A stretch of DNA of 64,000 bases from Olsenella uli (GCF_901212655.1 NZ_CAAKON010000005.1:72637-136636); one strand, 5' to 3'; shown: positions 16,067 to 26,076, counted from the stretch's first letter. Numbers and translations: made by a program. Notes: a model not told the origin generated them from the sequence alone.

Positions 16067-19000
16067 CTAGGCCTCGTTGTACACGGTCTTCAGCTTCTCG
16101 AGGTAGGCGTAGCGGTTCATGGCCGCCTCCTCGTTCTCGGCGAAGAGCTTCTCGGCACGCTCGGCGTTCTGGCGGACGAGGCGGTTGTAACGGGCCTCGT
16201 TCATCAGGAAGTCACGGTAACCGCCGGCCGGGGCCTTGGAGTCAAGCGTGAACTTCTTGCCGGCGGGCGCAGCCGGGTTGAAGCGATACATGTTCCAGTA
16301 GCCGCACTCGACAGCAGCCTTCATCTCGGACTGGCAGTGGATCATGCCGCCCTTCTTGATGGAGTGCATCTCGCACGGGCAGTAGCCGATGATGAGGGAC
16401 GGGCCGTCGTAGGCCTCGGCCTCAGCAATGGCCTTGAGCGTCTGGGCAAGGTTGGCGCCCATGGCAACGTGAGCAACGTAGATGTAGCCGTAGCTCATCG
16501 CGAGCTCAGCAAGACCCTTCTTCGGCGTCGTCTTACCGGCGGCGTCGAACTGAGCAACCTGGCCCAGGTTAGAAGCCTTGGAAGCCTGGCCACCCGTGTT
16601 GGAGTAGACCTCGGTGTCGAAGACGAAGACGTTGACGTCCTTGCCAGAGGCGAGCACGTGGTCAAGGCCGCCGAATCCGATGTCGTAGGCCCAACCGTCA
16701 CCGCCGAAGATCCAGAAGGACTTCTTGGTGAGGTACGCCTTATCGGCGAGGATCTGCTTGGCAACGGTGTCGTCGCTCTTCTCGAGCTCGGCAACAAAGG
16801 CCTCGGCCGTGGTCTTGCTGGCAGCGGCATCCTTGCGAGAGTCGATCCAGGCCTGCGCGGCCTCCTTCAGCTCAGCGGAGCTGGAGTCAGCGGCGACGAG
16901 CAGCTGGGCGTCGGCGACGAGCTTCTCCTGAACGGCGTCATAGCCGAGCTTGAGGCCCAGGCCGTGCTCAGCGTTGTCCTCGAACAGGGAGTTGTTCCAC
17001 GCCGGGCCGTGACCGCAGGCGTTCACCGTGAACGGAGACGTGGCGGCCGGGTTACCCCAAATGGAAGAGCAGCCGGTGGCGTTGGAGATGAACATGCGGT
17101 CACCGAAGAGCTGGGTGACGAGACGTGCGTAGCTCGTCTCGGCGCAGCCGGCGCAGGAGCCGGAGAACTCCAGCAGCGGCTTGTGGAACTGGCTCGCCTT
17201 GACATTGTTGCCGGCGAACTCCTTCTTCTCGGAGACCTCGTTCACGCCAAAGTCCCAAACCGGAGCCTGGTCGAGCTCGGACTCCTGCGGAACCATGGTG
17301 AGGGCGTCCTTCGGGCAGATGGTGACGCAGTTGGTGCAGCCCATGCAGTCGAGCGGGGAGACGGCCATGGTGAACTTGTAGCCAGCCATGCCCTTGCCCT
17401 TGGCGTCGATCATGCGCATGGCCTCGGGGGCCTTGGCGGCCTCCTCCTCGGTCATGAGGATCGGGCGAATCGTGGCGTGCGGGCACACGAAGGCGCACTG
17501 GTTGCACTGGATGCACTTGGACTCATCCCAGTGCGGCACGGAGACGGCAACGCCGCGCTTCTCGTACTGAGAGGCACCGAGCTCCCACTGGCCGTCCGGG
17601 TTGCCCATGAACTTGGAAACCGGCAGGGAGTCGCCCTCCATGCGGTTGATCGGGTCCATGAGCTCCTTGACCTGCTTGACGATGGCCTCGCGACCCTCGA
17701 TCGTGAGCTCCTTGTGCTCGTCCTCGGCGGTAGCCCAGTCCTCGGGTACGACAAACTCGCGGAACGCGGTGGCACCGGCGTCGATGGCCTTGTGGTTGGC
17801 GTCGACGATGTCCTGGCCCTTCTTCATGTAGGACTTCGTGGCGGCGTCCTTCATGTACTGGAGGGCGTCAGCCGCGGGCAGGATCTGCGCGAGGGCAAAG
17901 AACGCGGACTGCAGCACCGTGTTGGTGCGCTTGCCCATACCCACCTTGGCGGCCAGGTCGATGGCGTCGATCAGGTAGACCTTGATGTGGTTCTTGGCGA
18001 TGTAGCGCTTGGCCACGGCCGGCATGTGCTGCGAGAACTCCTCGTCAGACCACTGGCAGTTCACCAGGAAGGTGCCGCCCGGCTTGATGTCGCGAGACAT
18101 CGGGAAGCCCTTCACGATGTAGCTGGGGTTGTGGCAGGCGACGAAGTTGGCCTTGTTGACGTAGTACGGCGAACGAATCGGGGAGTCACCAAAGCGAAGG
18201 TGCGAGACGGTGACACCGCCGGTCTTCTTGGAGTCGTACTGGAAGTAGGCCTGGACATACTTGTCCGTGTGGTCGCCGATGATCTTGATGGAGTTCTTGT
18301 TGGCGCCGACGGTACCGTCGCCACCGAGGCCCCAGAACTTGCACTCGATCGTGGAGGGGTCGGCGGTGTTCGGCGTCTCCTCGGCCATGGGAAGGGAGAG
18401 GTTGGTGACGTCGTCGACGATGCCCACGGTGAACTCGCGCTTGGGGGCGTCGGACTTGAGCTCCTCGTAGATGGAGAAGGCGGCGGCAGGCGTGGTGTCC
18501 TTGCTGCCGAGGCCGTAACGGCCACCGGTGACGACGAGGTCAGAGCGGCCGGCCTCGTACAGGGCGGTCACGACGTCCTGGTAGAGCGGCTCGCCGATGG
18601 AGCCCGGCTCCTTGGTGCGGTCCATGACGGCAATCTTCTTGACGGTCTCGGGGAGCACGTCGACGAAGTGCTTGATGGAGAACGGACGGAACAGGCGAAC
18701 CTTGACCAGGCCGACCTTCTCGCCGTGGGCGTTCAGGTAGTCGATGACCTCCTCGAGCGTGTCGCAGAAGGAGCCCATGCAGACAACGACGCGATCCGCG
18801 TCGGGAGCGCCGTAGTAGTTGAACAGGCCGTAGTCGGTGCCGAGCTTCTTGTTGATCTCGCCCATGTAGTGCTCGACGACCTCAGGCAGCTTGTCATAGG
18901 CCGTGTTGCAGGCCTCGCGGTGCTGGAAGAAGATGTCGCCGTTCTCGTGGGAGCCGCGGGCGTGCGGGTGCTCCGGGTTGAGGGCGTGGTCGCGGAACTC

Positions 19001-19603
19001 CTGGACGGCCTTCATGTCCAGCATGTCCTTGAGGTCCTTGAAGTCCCACATGGCGACCTTCTGGATCTCGTGAGAGGTGCGGAAGCCGTCGAAGAAGTTG
19101 ATGAACGGGACCTTGCCCTCGATGGCAGCGAGGTGCGCAACCGGCGAGAGGTCCATGACCTCCTGGACGTTGCCCTCACCGAGCATGGCGAAGCCGGTCT
19201 GGCGGCAGGCCATGATGTCGGAGTGGTCGCCGAAGATGTTCAGCGCCTGAGTGGCCACGCAGCGCGCGGACACGTGGAAGACCGCAGGAAGGCCCTCGCC
19301 GGCAATCTTGTACATGTTCGGGATCATGAGGAGCAGGCCCTGGGAGGCCGTGTAGGTGGTGGTGAGGGCACCAGCACCAAGGGAGCCGTGAACGGTGCCG
19401 GCAGCGCCAGCCTCGGACTCCATCTCGATGACGTTGACGGGGGCGCCGAAGACATTCTTCATGCCCTGGGCGGCCCACTGATCAACGTGGTCGGCCATAG
19501 GGCTCGACGGGGTAATCGGGTAGATGCCCGCCACCTCCGTGTACGCATACGAGACGTATGCGGCGGCCTCGTTGCCGTCCATTGTCTTGAACTTACGCGC
19601 CAT
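16067..19603 (-). CDS. nifJ: pyruvate:ferredoxin (flavodoxin) oxidoreductase
   Basis: 1178 residues from ATG 19603 (AGGAGAGGAA directly before), the size of single-chain homodimeric PFOR. In order: pyruvate-binding domain with YPITPSSPM (28-36) and the GAGALTTTYTASQGL loop; transketolase-C-like domain; gamma domain (FWGLGGDGTVGANKNSIKII); ferredoxin domain with CIQCNQCAFVCPH (near 695) and CMGCTNCVTICPK (near 750); then the proximal-cluster/TPP region (GSCAGCAETSYARL, TGCSSIWGN, ACGHGPAWNNSLFEDNAEHGLG, FGGDGWAYDIGFGG). It oxidises pyruvate with CoA to acetyl-CoA and CO2, passing electrons to ferredoxin, for which a gene lies at 58767. The antisense frame across it is a GC artefact. Confidence 0.98.
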   Translation of the reverse strand: MARKFKTMDGNEAAAYVSYAYTEVAGIYPITPSSPMADHVDQWAAQGMKNVFGAPVNVIEMESEAGAAGTVHGSLGAGALTTTYTASQGLLLMIPNMYKIAGEGLPAVFHVSARCVATQALNIFGDHSDIMACRQTGFAMLGEGNVQEVMDLSPVAHLAAIEGKVPFINFFDGFRTSHEIQKVAMWDFKDLKDMLDMKAVQEFRDHALNPEHPHARGSHENGDIFFQHREACNTAYDKLPEVVEHYMGEINKKLGTDYGLFNYYGAPDADRVVVCMGSFCDTLEEVIDYLNAHGEKVGLVKVRLFRPFSIKHFVDVLPETVKKIAVMDRTKEPGSIGEPLYQDVVTALYEAGRSDLVVTGGRYGLGSKDTTPAAAFSIYEELKSDAPKREFTVGIVDDVTNLSLPMAEETPNTADPSTIECKFWGLGGDGTVGANKNSIKIIGDHTDKYVQAYFQYDSKKTGGVTVSHLRFGDSPIRSPYYVNKANFVACHNPSYIVKGFPMSRDIKPGGTFLVNCQWSDEEFSQHMPAVAKRYIAKNHIKVYLIDAIDLAAKVGMGKRTNTVLQSAFFALAQILPAADALQYMKDAATKSYMKKGQDIVDANHKAIDAGATAFREFVVPEDWATAEDEHKELTIEGREAIVKQVKELMDPINRMEGDSLPVSKFMGNPDGQWELGASQYEKRGVAVSVPHWDESKCIQCNQCAFVCPHATIRPILMTEEEAAKAPEAMRMIDAKGKGMAGYKFTMAVSPLDCMGCTNCVTICPKDALTMVPQESELDQAPVWDFGVNEVSEKKEFAGNNVKASQFHKPLLEFSGSCAGCAETSYARLVTQLFGDRMFISNATGCSSIWGNPAATSPFTVNACGHGPAWNNSLFEDNAEHGLGLKLGYDAVQEKLVADAQLLVAADSSSAELKEAAQAWIDSRKDAAASKTTAEAFVAELEKSDDTVAKQILADKAYLTKKSFWIFGGDGWAYDIGFGGLDHVLASGKDVNVFVFDTEVYSNTGGQASKASNLGQVAQFDAAGKTTPKKGLAELAMSYGYIYVAHVAMGANLAQTLKAIAEAEAYDGPSLIIGYCPCEMHSIKKGGMIHCQSEMKAAVECGYWNMYRFNPAAPAGKKFTLDSKAPAGGYRDFLMNEARYNRLVRQNAERAEKLFAENEEAAMNRYAYLEKLKTVYNEA

Positions 19604-19832
19604 TTCCTCTCCTTTTGCCGGGGACGCGACCTTCTGCCGAGCCACGCGCAATCACCCCCATCGGCTTTACCCCGGCCGCTGAGGGTGACGTCGCTTAACA
19701 GCACTCTGAGATTATCTCGCAAATGCACACGATTTAGTCGTCAATTTGGCAATGCGCGTGTTCAATTGTCGTACCGCGTTATGTCGCGCTCGCTAGCGGG
19801 GAAAACGTAAAACTACGGCCCTCAAAGTGGCA

Positions 19833-20525
19833 TTAATTCGCACGCTGACGGCGGGCATGGGCACTTCCGCCGGGACGATTGGACGCGTCCAGCAGGCGCC
19901 CCCAGCCATCCGAGAAGCGCTTGCCCATGGGGCCTCGGGCGTCTGTCGCACACACCACGCCATGCTCGTCTGAGACGAGGAACGCCTCGTCGAAGCTCGC
20001 CTCGCCGGACGCGACCTCCTGCGCAAGGCCCGCCTCGCGAGAGACGGAGATGCCGAGCGTCTTAGCGAGGTCTGCCACGAGAGACGACGCGCCAGACTCG
20101 TGCTCGCCGGAGGCCAGCCCTGCTACGAGCGAGCCCGCGCGGGCCACCCACAGCGTCTCGGGCGCAACGTCGGTCTCGGCAGCCTCCTCGCGCGCGGCCA
20201 GCGCGCGGGCGGCGAGGGCGGCAAGCGAGGTGTCCTCGAGAGGCTCGTAGTCGCCCACCGCCATGGCGGCGCGGCCAAGCTCGTCCACCATGATCATGAG
20301 CACGCCGTCTGGGTGAGCGGCCGAGCCCTCGCGCAGCGTCCACTCTATATGCTGCTTCGCCCAGCCAACGAGCTGCTTGGTGGGCCGCCCCTCCGGGAGC
20401 ATGCGCCAGGAGAGGGCGCGAATGTGGCGATTGGCCGCCGGAAGCTCACCCTCCGAGAGACGCCAGCGACAGACGAGCACGGGCTCGCCAATCTCGAATT
20501 CCTCCGGAATCTTGCCGTCTGCCAT
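19833..20525 (-). CDS. unknown protein, possible class IV aminotransferase relative
   Basis: 230 residues from ATG 20525 (GGGAGAG upstream); the frame is open to 20678, but that stretch overlaps the BceA-side promoter region. Soluble and Ala-rich. The second half (ETLWVARAGSLVAGLAS...AQEVASGEASFDEAFLVSDEHGVVCATD...GKRFSDGWGRLL) recalls the C-terminal domain of class IV PLP aminotransferases (D-amino-acid/branched-chain type). I cannot find the catalytic lysine context or the Arg of the N-terminal domain, so this is a weak resemblance. It is divergent from the BceA-like gene. Confidence 0.65.
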   Translation of the reverse strand: MADGKIPEEFEIGEPVLVCRWRLSEGELPAANRHIRALSWRMLPEGRPTKQLVGWAKQHIEWTLREGSAAHPDGVLMIMVDELGRAAMAVGDYEPLEDTSLAALAARALAAREEAAETDVAPETLWVARAGSLVAGLASGEHESGASSLVADLAKTLGISVSREAGLAQEVASGEASFDEAFLVSDEHGVVCATDARGPMGKRFSDGWGRLLDASNRPGGSAHARRQRAN

Positions 20526-20700
20526 GCGCTCTCCCCCTCCGGCGGCGCAAGGATAGGCCCCCAGGGCAACCAGCCCCGGTCTTGACCTCGCGCTTTGCCA
20601 ACCTTGCAAAAACGTAACCCTACTGTAAGCCAATTCGATGGCTGCTCCGCGGGCGGGACGGCAGGATTGTTGCGACAATCACCCAGACGAAGGGATTTCA

Positions 20701-21576
20701 ATGGCCAAGCACTACACACCCGTCACCCCATGCGCCGCGCCGGCATGCCCGGGAGCGCCCGCGGCCGGCGAAGGCACCAGCACCGTGCTCTCCGTTCGCC
20801 ACCTCGAGAAGGTCTATGGCGGCTGTGGGCTCGCGGGCCGCGACAAGGGGGTGGCGGGAGGCGCGACCACCCGGGCGCTCGCAGACGTCTCGTTCGACGT
20901 CTGCGCCGGCGAGCTCGTCTCAATCATGGGCGCTTCGGGCTCCGGCAAGTCCACGCTGCTCAACTGCATCTCGACCATCGACACGCCCACAAGCGGCCAC
21001 GTGCTCGTGGGCGGGCGCGAGGTGACAGGGCTGCGCGGCCGCTCGCTCACGAAGTTCCGGCGCGAGAAGCTCGGCTTCATCTTCCAGAACTCCAACCTGC
21101 TGGACACCCTGACCGCACGGGAAAACGTGGCCCTGCCGCTCACCATCGCCCGCGTCCCGGCCGGCGAGGTGCTCGGACGCGTCGAGGAGACGGCCGCCCG
21201 CCTGGGCATCCGCGAGATTCTCGACAAGTACCCCTACCAGATGTCTGGCGGCCAGCAGCAGCGCGTCGCCGCCGCCCGGGCGCTCGTCACCAAGCCCACC
21301 GTCGTCATGGCCGACGAGCCCACCGGCGCCCTCGACTCCAAGAACGCGCGCCTGCTGCTCGAGCAGCTCGAGCAGCTCAACCGAGACCGCGAGGCGACCA
21401 TCCTCATGGTCACGCACGACGGCTTCGCGGCGAGCTACATGCACCGCGTGCTCTTCATCCGCGACGGCAAGATCTTCACGGAGCTGCGCCGCGGGGACGG
21501 CTCGAGGCGCGAGTTCTTCGACCGCATCATGGAGGTCGTGGCGATGATGGGCGGTGAGGGCAGTGACGCTCTGTAA
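20701..21576 (+). CDS. BceA-like ABC transporter ATPase
   Basis: 291 residues from ATG 20701 (GAAGGGA upstream; the frame opens earlier, at 20638). Walker [10 protein letters not shown] (about 77-85), Q-loop FIFQNSNLLDTLTARENVALPL, signature MSGGQQQRVAAARAL, Walker B VVMADEPTGALDS, H-loop VTHD. The NSNLLDTLT...ENVALPL segment is typical of the LolD/MacB/BceA group. An insert after the first strand (GGCGLAGRDKGVAGGATTRA) lengthens the chain. It probably powers the permease encoded immediately after it, whose start lies within the end of this gene. Role: antimicrobial-peptide resistance or lipid-linked substrate removal. Confidence 0.92.
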   Translation: MAKHYTPVTPCAAPACPGAPAAGEGTSTVLSVRHLEKVYGGCGLAGRDKGVAGGATTRALADVSFDVCAGELVSIMGASGSGKSTLLNCISTIDTPTSGHVLVGGREVTGLRGRSLTKFRREKLGFIFQNSNLLDTLTARENVALPLTIARVPAGEVLGRVEETAARLGIREILDKYPYQMSGGQQQRVAAARALVTKPTVVMADEPTGALDSKNARLLLEQLEQLNRDREATILMVTHDGFAASYMHRVLFIRDGKIFTELRRGDGSRREFFDRIMEVVAMMGGEGSDAL

Positions 21577-23716
21577 GCTCGCCTGGGGCAACGTCCGGCG
21601 CGCCAGCCGTGACTACCTCGTCTACCTCATCACGCTGGCGCTGGGCGTCACCGTGTTCTACGCGTTCAACACCATCTCCGAACAGGCCACCTCGGCAGGC
21701 ATCGGCAAGGAGTTGGGCGACACCATCGCCGGTATCGTCTCGGGCCTCACGATCTTCCTCGCGGCGGTCATGGGCTTTCTCATGGTCTACGCCAACAACT
21801 TCATCATGAAGCGGCGCAAGCAGCAGTTTGGCCTCTACCAGGTGCTCGGCATGGGGCGCGGCCAGGTGGCGCTCATCATGACGCTGGAAACGGCCATCGT
21901 CTCGCTCGGGGCGCTCGCCATCGGCCTCGCCTGCGGCATCGGTCTCTCGCAGCTCATGACGTTCTTCACCGCCTCGCTCTTCCGCACGCAGATCGCCAAC
22001 TTCCACTTCTTCGTGAGCGCCGACGCCGCCCTGTTCACCGTCGAGTGCCTCGCCGCCATCTTCTTCGTGACCCTCGTGTTCAACCTGCGCGTGGTGGCGA
22101 AGGCCAAGGTCATCGACCTCATGGGCGCCCGCCGCTCCAACGAGGCCGCAGCCGTGCGCAACCCCTGGGTCTCGGCGGCGTTGTTCGTGGTGGGCTGCGT
22201 GCTCGTGGGCGTGGCGTACGAGCGGCTCTTGCGCGACGGTCTGCCCGTCATGATGGACTCGCAGAAGGAGATGAGCCGCTTCTACATCACCACCGGCCTC
22301 GTGGTCGTGGGCACCATCCTGCTGTTCTTTGGCCTCTCTGGCTTTCTGCTCAAGGCGTTGCAGGCGGCGCGCGGCCTGTGGTGGCGCGGGCTCAACATGT
22401 TCACGCTGCGACAGCTTGCGGCCAAGGTGAACACCGTTTCGATGTCGATGGCCGTCATCTCGATGATCTTGTTCCTGGCGTTCACGAGCGTCACCACCGG
22501 CATGTCCATCGCCAACGTCATGAACGAGGGCGTGGAGCGTGGCACGCCGGCAGACTACACCACTCAGGTGGTCTACCACTCCCCCACGGCCATCCACGAG
22601 CTCCAGAAGCCCGAGCTGACCTCCGGGCTCGCGAGCACCACCCGTCCGGTGGACGTGCTGGACGCCGCCACCCAAGCCCAGCACGCCAACGACTCGACCG
22701 TGAACCTCGCGGCCATCGCGGGCACGTCGGTGCAGGTGGACGTCTATGACGCCGCGCCGGCGGTGGGCGAGCAGCCGCTCGTGTCAATCGCGGAGTTTGC
22801 CCGCGCGACGGGCAAGACGCTGCCCCAGGCAGCCAACACCGGTGACGACCGCGACAGTGCCATGGGAATCATGAGCGAGAGCACTTACAACCACTACCTC
22901 GCGTTTCGCGGCAAGGAGGGCATGAGCCTCGGCGCAGACGGCTACCTGGTCACGAGCAACCTGGGCACCTCGGTCATCGACATCTACAACGCGGCGCTCG
23001 CGGCCGGGCACGAAGTCACGCTCGGCAGCCATACCCTGCGCCCGTCACGCGCAACCGTGGACGAGGATGCGAGCACCTTCGTCAACATGGCCACAGGCAG
23101 CAACGCGGGCACCCTCGTGGTTCCCGACGAGGTGCTCGCGGGCCTCAACCTCCCCGTCCAGTACAGCTACCTGCTGCTCGACTACCCCGCAGGCTCCGAC
23201 GCCTCCGCCATCGACAAGAAGTTCGGCAACGCGGCCAACTACGGCACCGTGACGGACGCCGCCGGGCAGGACGTGGGCTCCTTCGGTATGAGCAGCACGC
23301 GCATCGGCATCTACGAGAGCACCGACTCCTCGAACGGTCTCATCAGTTACCTGTCCATCTACATAGGCTTCGTGCTCGTAGTGGCCTGCGGCGCCATCCT
23401 CACGATCCAGCAGCTCTCCGGCGTGGCCGACGCCGTTCCGAGCTATCGCCTCCTCGCGGAGCTCGGAACCGACGCCGCCTCGCTTCACCGGTCGCTTCTC
23501 GCCCAGCAGGCCGTGTTCTTCGCGTTTCCCCTGGTGGTGGCCCTCGCCCACTCGGCTGTGGCACTGCACGTGATCATCGACGTGGTAGAGACGCTCGGCG
23601 CGCTCACCATCGGAGGCACGGTGGGCCTCACCTGTGCCATCTTCGTGGCGGCCTACGGCGGCTACTTCCTGCTCACCTATGCCATGGGCGCCGGCATGGT
23701 GCGCGAGGCGGCATAG
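21554..23716 (+). CDS. BceB-like FtsX-type ABC permease
   Basis: 720 residues from GTG 21554, or from GTG 21563 (VTLCKLAWGNV, nearer the family's usual start); both lie inside the ATPase gene. About ten helices: one N-terminal, a group of three (residues 60-200), further pairs around 210-330, and three at the C-terminus. Between helices near 330 and 600 is a large extracellular domain (NVMNEGVERGTPADYTT...GSFGMSSTRIGIYE), the hallmark of BceB-type detoxification permeases. Membrane protein working with the adjacent ATPase. The usual partner kinase/regulator genes are found 4 kb further on, on the other strand. Confidence 0.9.
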   Translation: MRAVTLCKLAWGNVRRASRDYLVYLITLALGVTVFYAFNTISEQATSAGIGKELGDTIAGIVSGLTIFLAAVMGFLMVYANNFIMKRRKQQFGLYQVLGMGRGQVALIMTLETAIVSLGALAIGLACGIGLSQLMTFFTASLFRTQIANFHFFVSADAALFTVECLAAIFFVTLVFNLRVVAKAKVIDLMGARRSNEAAAVRNPWVSAALFVVGCVLVGVAYERLLRDGLPVMMDSQKEMSRFYITTGLVVVGTILLFFGLSGFLLKALQAARGLWWRGLNMFTLRQLAAKVNTVSMSMAVISMILFLAFTSVTTGMSIANVMNEGVERGTPADYTTQVVYHSPTAIHELQKPELTSGLASTTRPVDVLDAATQAQHANDSTVNLAAIAGTSVQVDVYDAAPAVGEQPLVSIAEFARATGKTLPQAANTGDDRDSAMGIMSESTYNHYLAFRGKEGMSLGADGYLVTSNLGTSVIDIYNAALAAGHEVTLGSHTLRPSRATVDEDASTFVNMATGSNAGTLVVPDEVLAGLNLPVQYSYLLLDYPAGSDASAIDKKFGNAANYGTVTDAAGQDVGSFGMSSTRIGIYESTDSSNGLISYLSIYIGFVLVVACGAILTIQQLSGVADAVPSYRLLAELGTDAASLHRSLLAQQAVFFAFPLVVALAHSAVALHVIIDVVETLGALTIGGTVGLTCAIFVAAYGGYFLLTYAMGAGMVREAA

Positions 23717-23821
23717 GACACAGGCCCTGCGACAGCCCTACATATTTGGTTATCCCGTGATTACCGCTGGCGTACTTCCCAGGCCAACGCGCTATGCTAT
23801 CTCCCCAGTGCGCGCAGCTTT

Positions 23822-23866
23822 CTCGCCGCAAGGCAAGGGGGACGGAAATGGGTTCCGTCCGGTTGC
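23822..23866 (+). promoter_or_regulatory. leader hairpin before the amino-acid transporter operon
   Basis: A perfect 8-bp stem GGACGGAA-ATGGG-TTCCGTCC (23840-23860) lies about 45 bases before the ATG at 23906. No T-run follows. A -10-like TATGCT occurs at about 23791. It might be a regulatory leader, but it matches no riboswitch class that I recognise. Confidence 0.3.
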
Positions 23867-23905
23867 GCTCGCGGAAGGGGTATCACACCGAGGGAAGGAC
23901 CTGTC

Positions 23906-24820
23906 ATGACCACCCCCCAGCACCACGGCGTCTCTCGCCGCTCGTTCCTCAAGCTCTCCGGACTCACCGCTCTCAGCGTGGGTGGAATGACGTTCCTCAC
24001 CGCCTGTGGCCCGGCCGCCCAGGACTCTGGCTCCAGCAGCGCCACCACCAAGGCGGGCACGGCCTCTGCCGCCGGCGCCATCCTTGGCGACGGCAAGACC
24101 CTGCGCGTTGGCATGGAGGCCGCCTACGCCCCCTACAACTGGCAGGTCAGCGAGGAGTCCGAGCACACGATTCCCATCGAGAACGTCTCCGGCGCCTATG
24201 CGGACGGCTATGACGTCCAGGCCGCCAAGGTCATCGCCAAGGCCCTCGGCATGGAGCCCGTCGCCGTCAAGAGCGACTTCGGCGCCCTCATCGACGCGCT
24301 CAACAACGGTCAGATCGACATCGTCTGCGCCGGCATGTCCACCACCGACGAGCGCAAGCAGTCCGCGGACTTCTCGGACTCCTACATCGACGATGACATC
24401 GTGATGATCACCAAGAAGGACTCCAAGTTCGCCTCCGCCACCACGTTCGCCGACCTCAAGGGCGCCTCCGTCATGGGCCAGGCAGACACGATGTACGACG
24501 ACGTCATCGCCCAGATTCCCGACGTCAACCACATGACCCCGGGCAAGACCGTCCCCACCGTGGTGGAGAGCCTCAACTCCGGCACGAGCGACGTCATCAC
24601 CTACTCCATGCTCTCCGTGCCCAAGCTGCTCGAGAGCTACCCGGACTTCGTGGAGCTCCAGATGTCCGACAAGTTCGAGGGCTCGGTCATGCCGGACAAC
24701 GCCGCCATCGCCAAGGGCCAGGACGACATCCTCAAGAAGATCAACGATGCCATCGCCACCATCTCCGCCGACGAGCGTCAGCAGATGTGGAACGAGTGCA
24801 TGGACCGTCAGCCGGCGTAG
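23906..24820 (+). CDS. amino-acid ABC transporter substrate-binding lipoprotein, Tat-type signal
   Basis: 304 residues; GGGAAGGA before ATG 23906. The signal has twin arginines (SRRSFLKLSG, Arg11-Arg12) and a lipobox FLTAC with Cys34, so it is probably exported folded by Tat and then lipid-anchored. The mature part is an SBP_bac_3 domain: LRVGMEAAYAPYNWQ, YDVQAAKVIAKALGMEPV, LIDALNNGQIDIVCAGMSTTDERK, FSDSYIDDDIVMI. These bind polar amino acids or cystine-like compounds. The permease and ATPase genes follow. Confidence 0.94.
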   Translation: MTTPQHHGVSRRSFLKLSGLTALSVGGMTFLTACGPAAQDSGSSSATTKAGTASAAGAILGDGKTLRVGMEAAYAPYNWQVSEESEHTIPIENVSGAYADGYDVQAAKVIAKALGMEPVAVKSDFGALIDALNNGQIDIVCAGMSTTDERKQSADFSDSYIDDDIVMITKKDSKFASATTFADLKGASVMGQADTMYDDVIAQIPDVNHMTPGKTVPTVVESLNSGTSDVITYSMLSVPKLLESYPDFVELQMSDKFEGSVMPDNAAIAKGQDDILKKINDAIATISADERQQMWNECMDRQPA

Positions 24821-24842
24821 CGCGCGTTACGCACGAGTCATG

Positions 24843-24876
24843 AGCCGGGACGCCCTCGCAAGACGGGCGCCCCGGC
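24843..24876 (+). terminator. intercistronic hairpin between binding protein and permease
   Basis: AGCCGGGACGCCC / GGGCGCCCCGGCT, one mismatch, with a 10-base loop, then TTTG...GTTTT. As in many binding-protein operons this could cut transcription or protect the upstream message, so more binding protein is made than permease. Confidence 0.6.
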
Positions 24877-24907
24877 TTTGCGCCGTTTTAGAACCAAAGG
24901 AGTTTTC

Positions 24908-26074
24908 ATGGCACGACTAGTGTCATTCGTCCGACGCGACCATCGCTACGTGCTGCTGGGCACGACGGCCGTCGCCTTCATTGGCATGTTGCTCTCCAGC
25001 CAGCCGCGCCCTGAGCTGAGCTTCCTGCGCGGCGTCTTTGGCCTCGAGCTTGTCATGTACTACCTGCTCGTGCTCTGGGTCGCAGTTTCGGCGCTGGCCC
25101 TCATCTTCAAGCTCACGCACTGGAAGAACTACGCCGAGACCTCCCCGTTCACAAAGCCCAAGGGCAAGAAGGCCCTGCGCATCGCCTCGTACGTGGAGTG
25201 GGCCATCGCCACCACCTTTGTGCTCGACCGAGTGGTCATGGGCATCGCGAGCGCCTGGATGACCGCGGTCACCGTCGACTCCCGCCCCACCGACGACGGT
25301 CTCGAGGCCATCTTCTACATCCTCTACAACAGCCGCGCCACATTCCTCTCCGGCCTCATCACCACCGTCGAGCTGGCCGTCATCGGCACGCTCGTGGCCT
25401 TCTTCCTGGCGCTTCTGCTGGTGTTCTGCCGCATCCAGAAGGTCGACCGCCCCGACAACGATTTCGTCCGCTTCTGGAAGAAGGTTGGCTGCGGGTTTGC
25501 CAAGGTCTACTCGATCGTGGTGCGCGGCACGCCGATGATGGTGCAGGCCATGATCATCTACTTTGGCGTGTTTGGCCTGCTCAAGACCACCAACATGTCC
25601 ACCACGCAGATCAACGGCATCTGGAGCACCTTCCTCGCCGGCCTCGTGACCATCACACTCAACTCCACCGCCTACATGATGGAGGTGCTGCGCGGCGGCA
25701 TCGAGTCCGTGGACAAGGGCCAGGCCGAGGCCGCCCGCTCGCTGGGCCTCTCGCAGTGGCAGGCCATGGCCAAGGTCGTGTTTCCGCAGGGCATCAAGTA
25801 CTCGATTCCCGGCCTCTCCAACGAGCTCGTCATCAACATCAAGGACTCGTCCGTCCTCTCGATCATCGGCACCTTTGACCTGATGTTCGCCACCACCACG
25901 GTTGCCGGCATCTACTACAAGCAGTTCCTCACGAGCCTCATAGCCGCGGTGGCCTACCTCATCCTGGTGCTCATCGCCTCGTGGCTACTGGGCAAGTTTG
26001 CCAAGCGCTTTGACGTGCAGAACGATCCGGTGGGAAGCACGTCGACCGGTCACGTTTCCGCCGAGGAGGAGTAG
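24908..26074 (+). CDS. amino-acid ABC transporter permease
   Basis: 388 residues from ATG 24908, with AAAGGAG upstream; ten further in-frame codons before it lack a ribosome site. The N-terminal third carries three extra hydrophobic segments ([52 protein letters not shown]). The BPD_transp_1 core starts near residue 135 ([26 protein letters not shown]), with [16 protein letters not shown] and the EAA loop [24 protein letters not shown] that contacts the ATPase. It is longer than the usual 220-residue HisM-type permease because of the N-terminal extension. The ATPase gene starts 2 bases after the stop. Confidence 0.93.
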   Translation: MARLVSFVRRDHRYVLLGTTAVAFIGMLLSSQPRPELSFLRGVFGLELVMYYLLVLWVAVSALALIFKLTHWKNYAETSPFTKPKGKKALRIASYVEWAIATTFVLDRVVMGIASAWMTAVTVDSRPTDDGLEAIFYILYNSRATFLSGLITTVELAVIGTLVAFFLALLLVFCRIQKVDRPDNDFVRFWKKVGCGFAKVYSIVVRGTPMMVQAMIIYFGVFGLLKTTNMSTTQINGIWSTFLAGLVTITLNSTAYMMEVLRGGIESVDKGQAEAARSLGLSQWQAMAKVVFPQGIKYSIPGLSNELVINIKDSSVLSIIGTFDLMFATTTVAGIYYKQFLTSLIAAVAYLILVLIASWLLGKFAKRFDVQNDPVGSTSTGHVSAEEE

Positions 26075-26076
26075 AG

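Noticed and set aside
15893..19810. 1305-codon open frame on the plus strand opposite nifJ
   Set aside because: It mirrors a highly conserved enzyme gene, is rich in Gly/Val/Leu/His/Arg as expected for the complement of high-GC codons, and has no ribosome site or recognisable domain.
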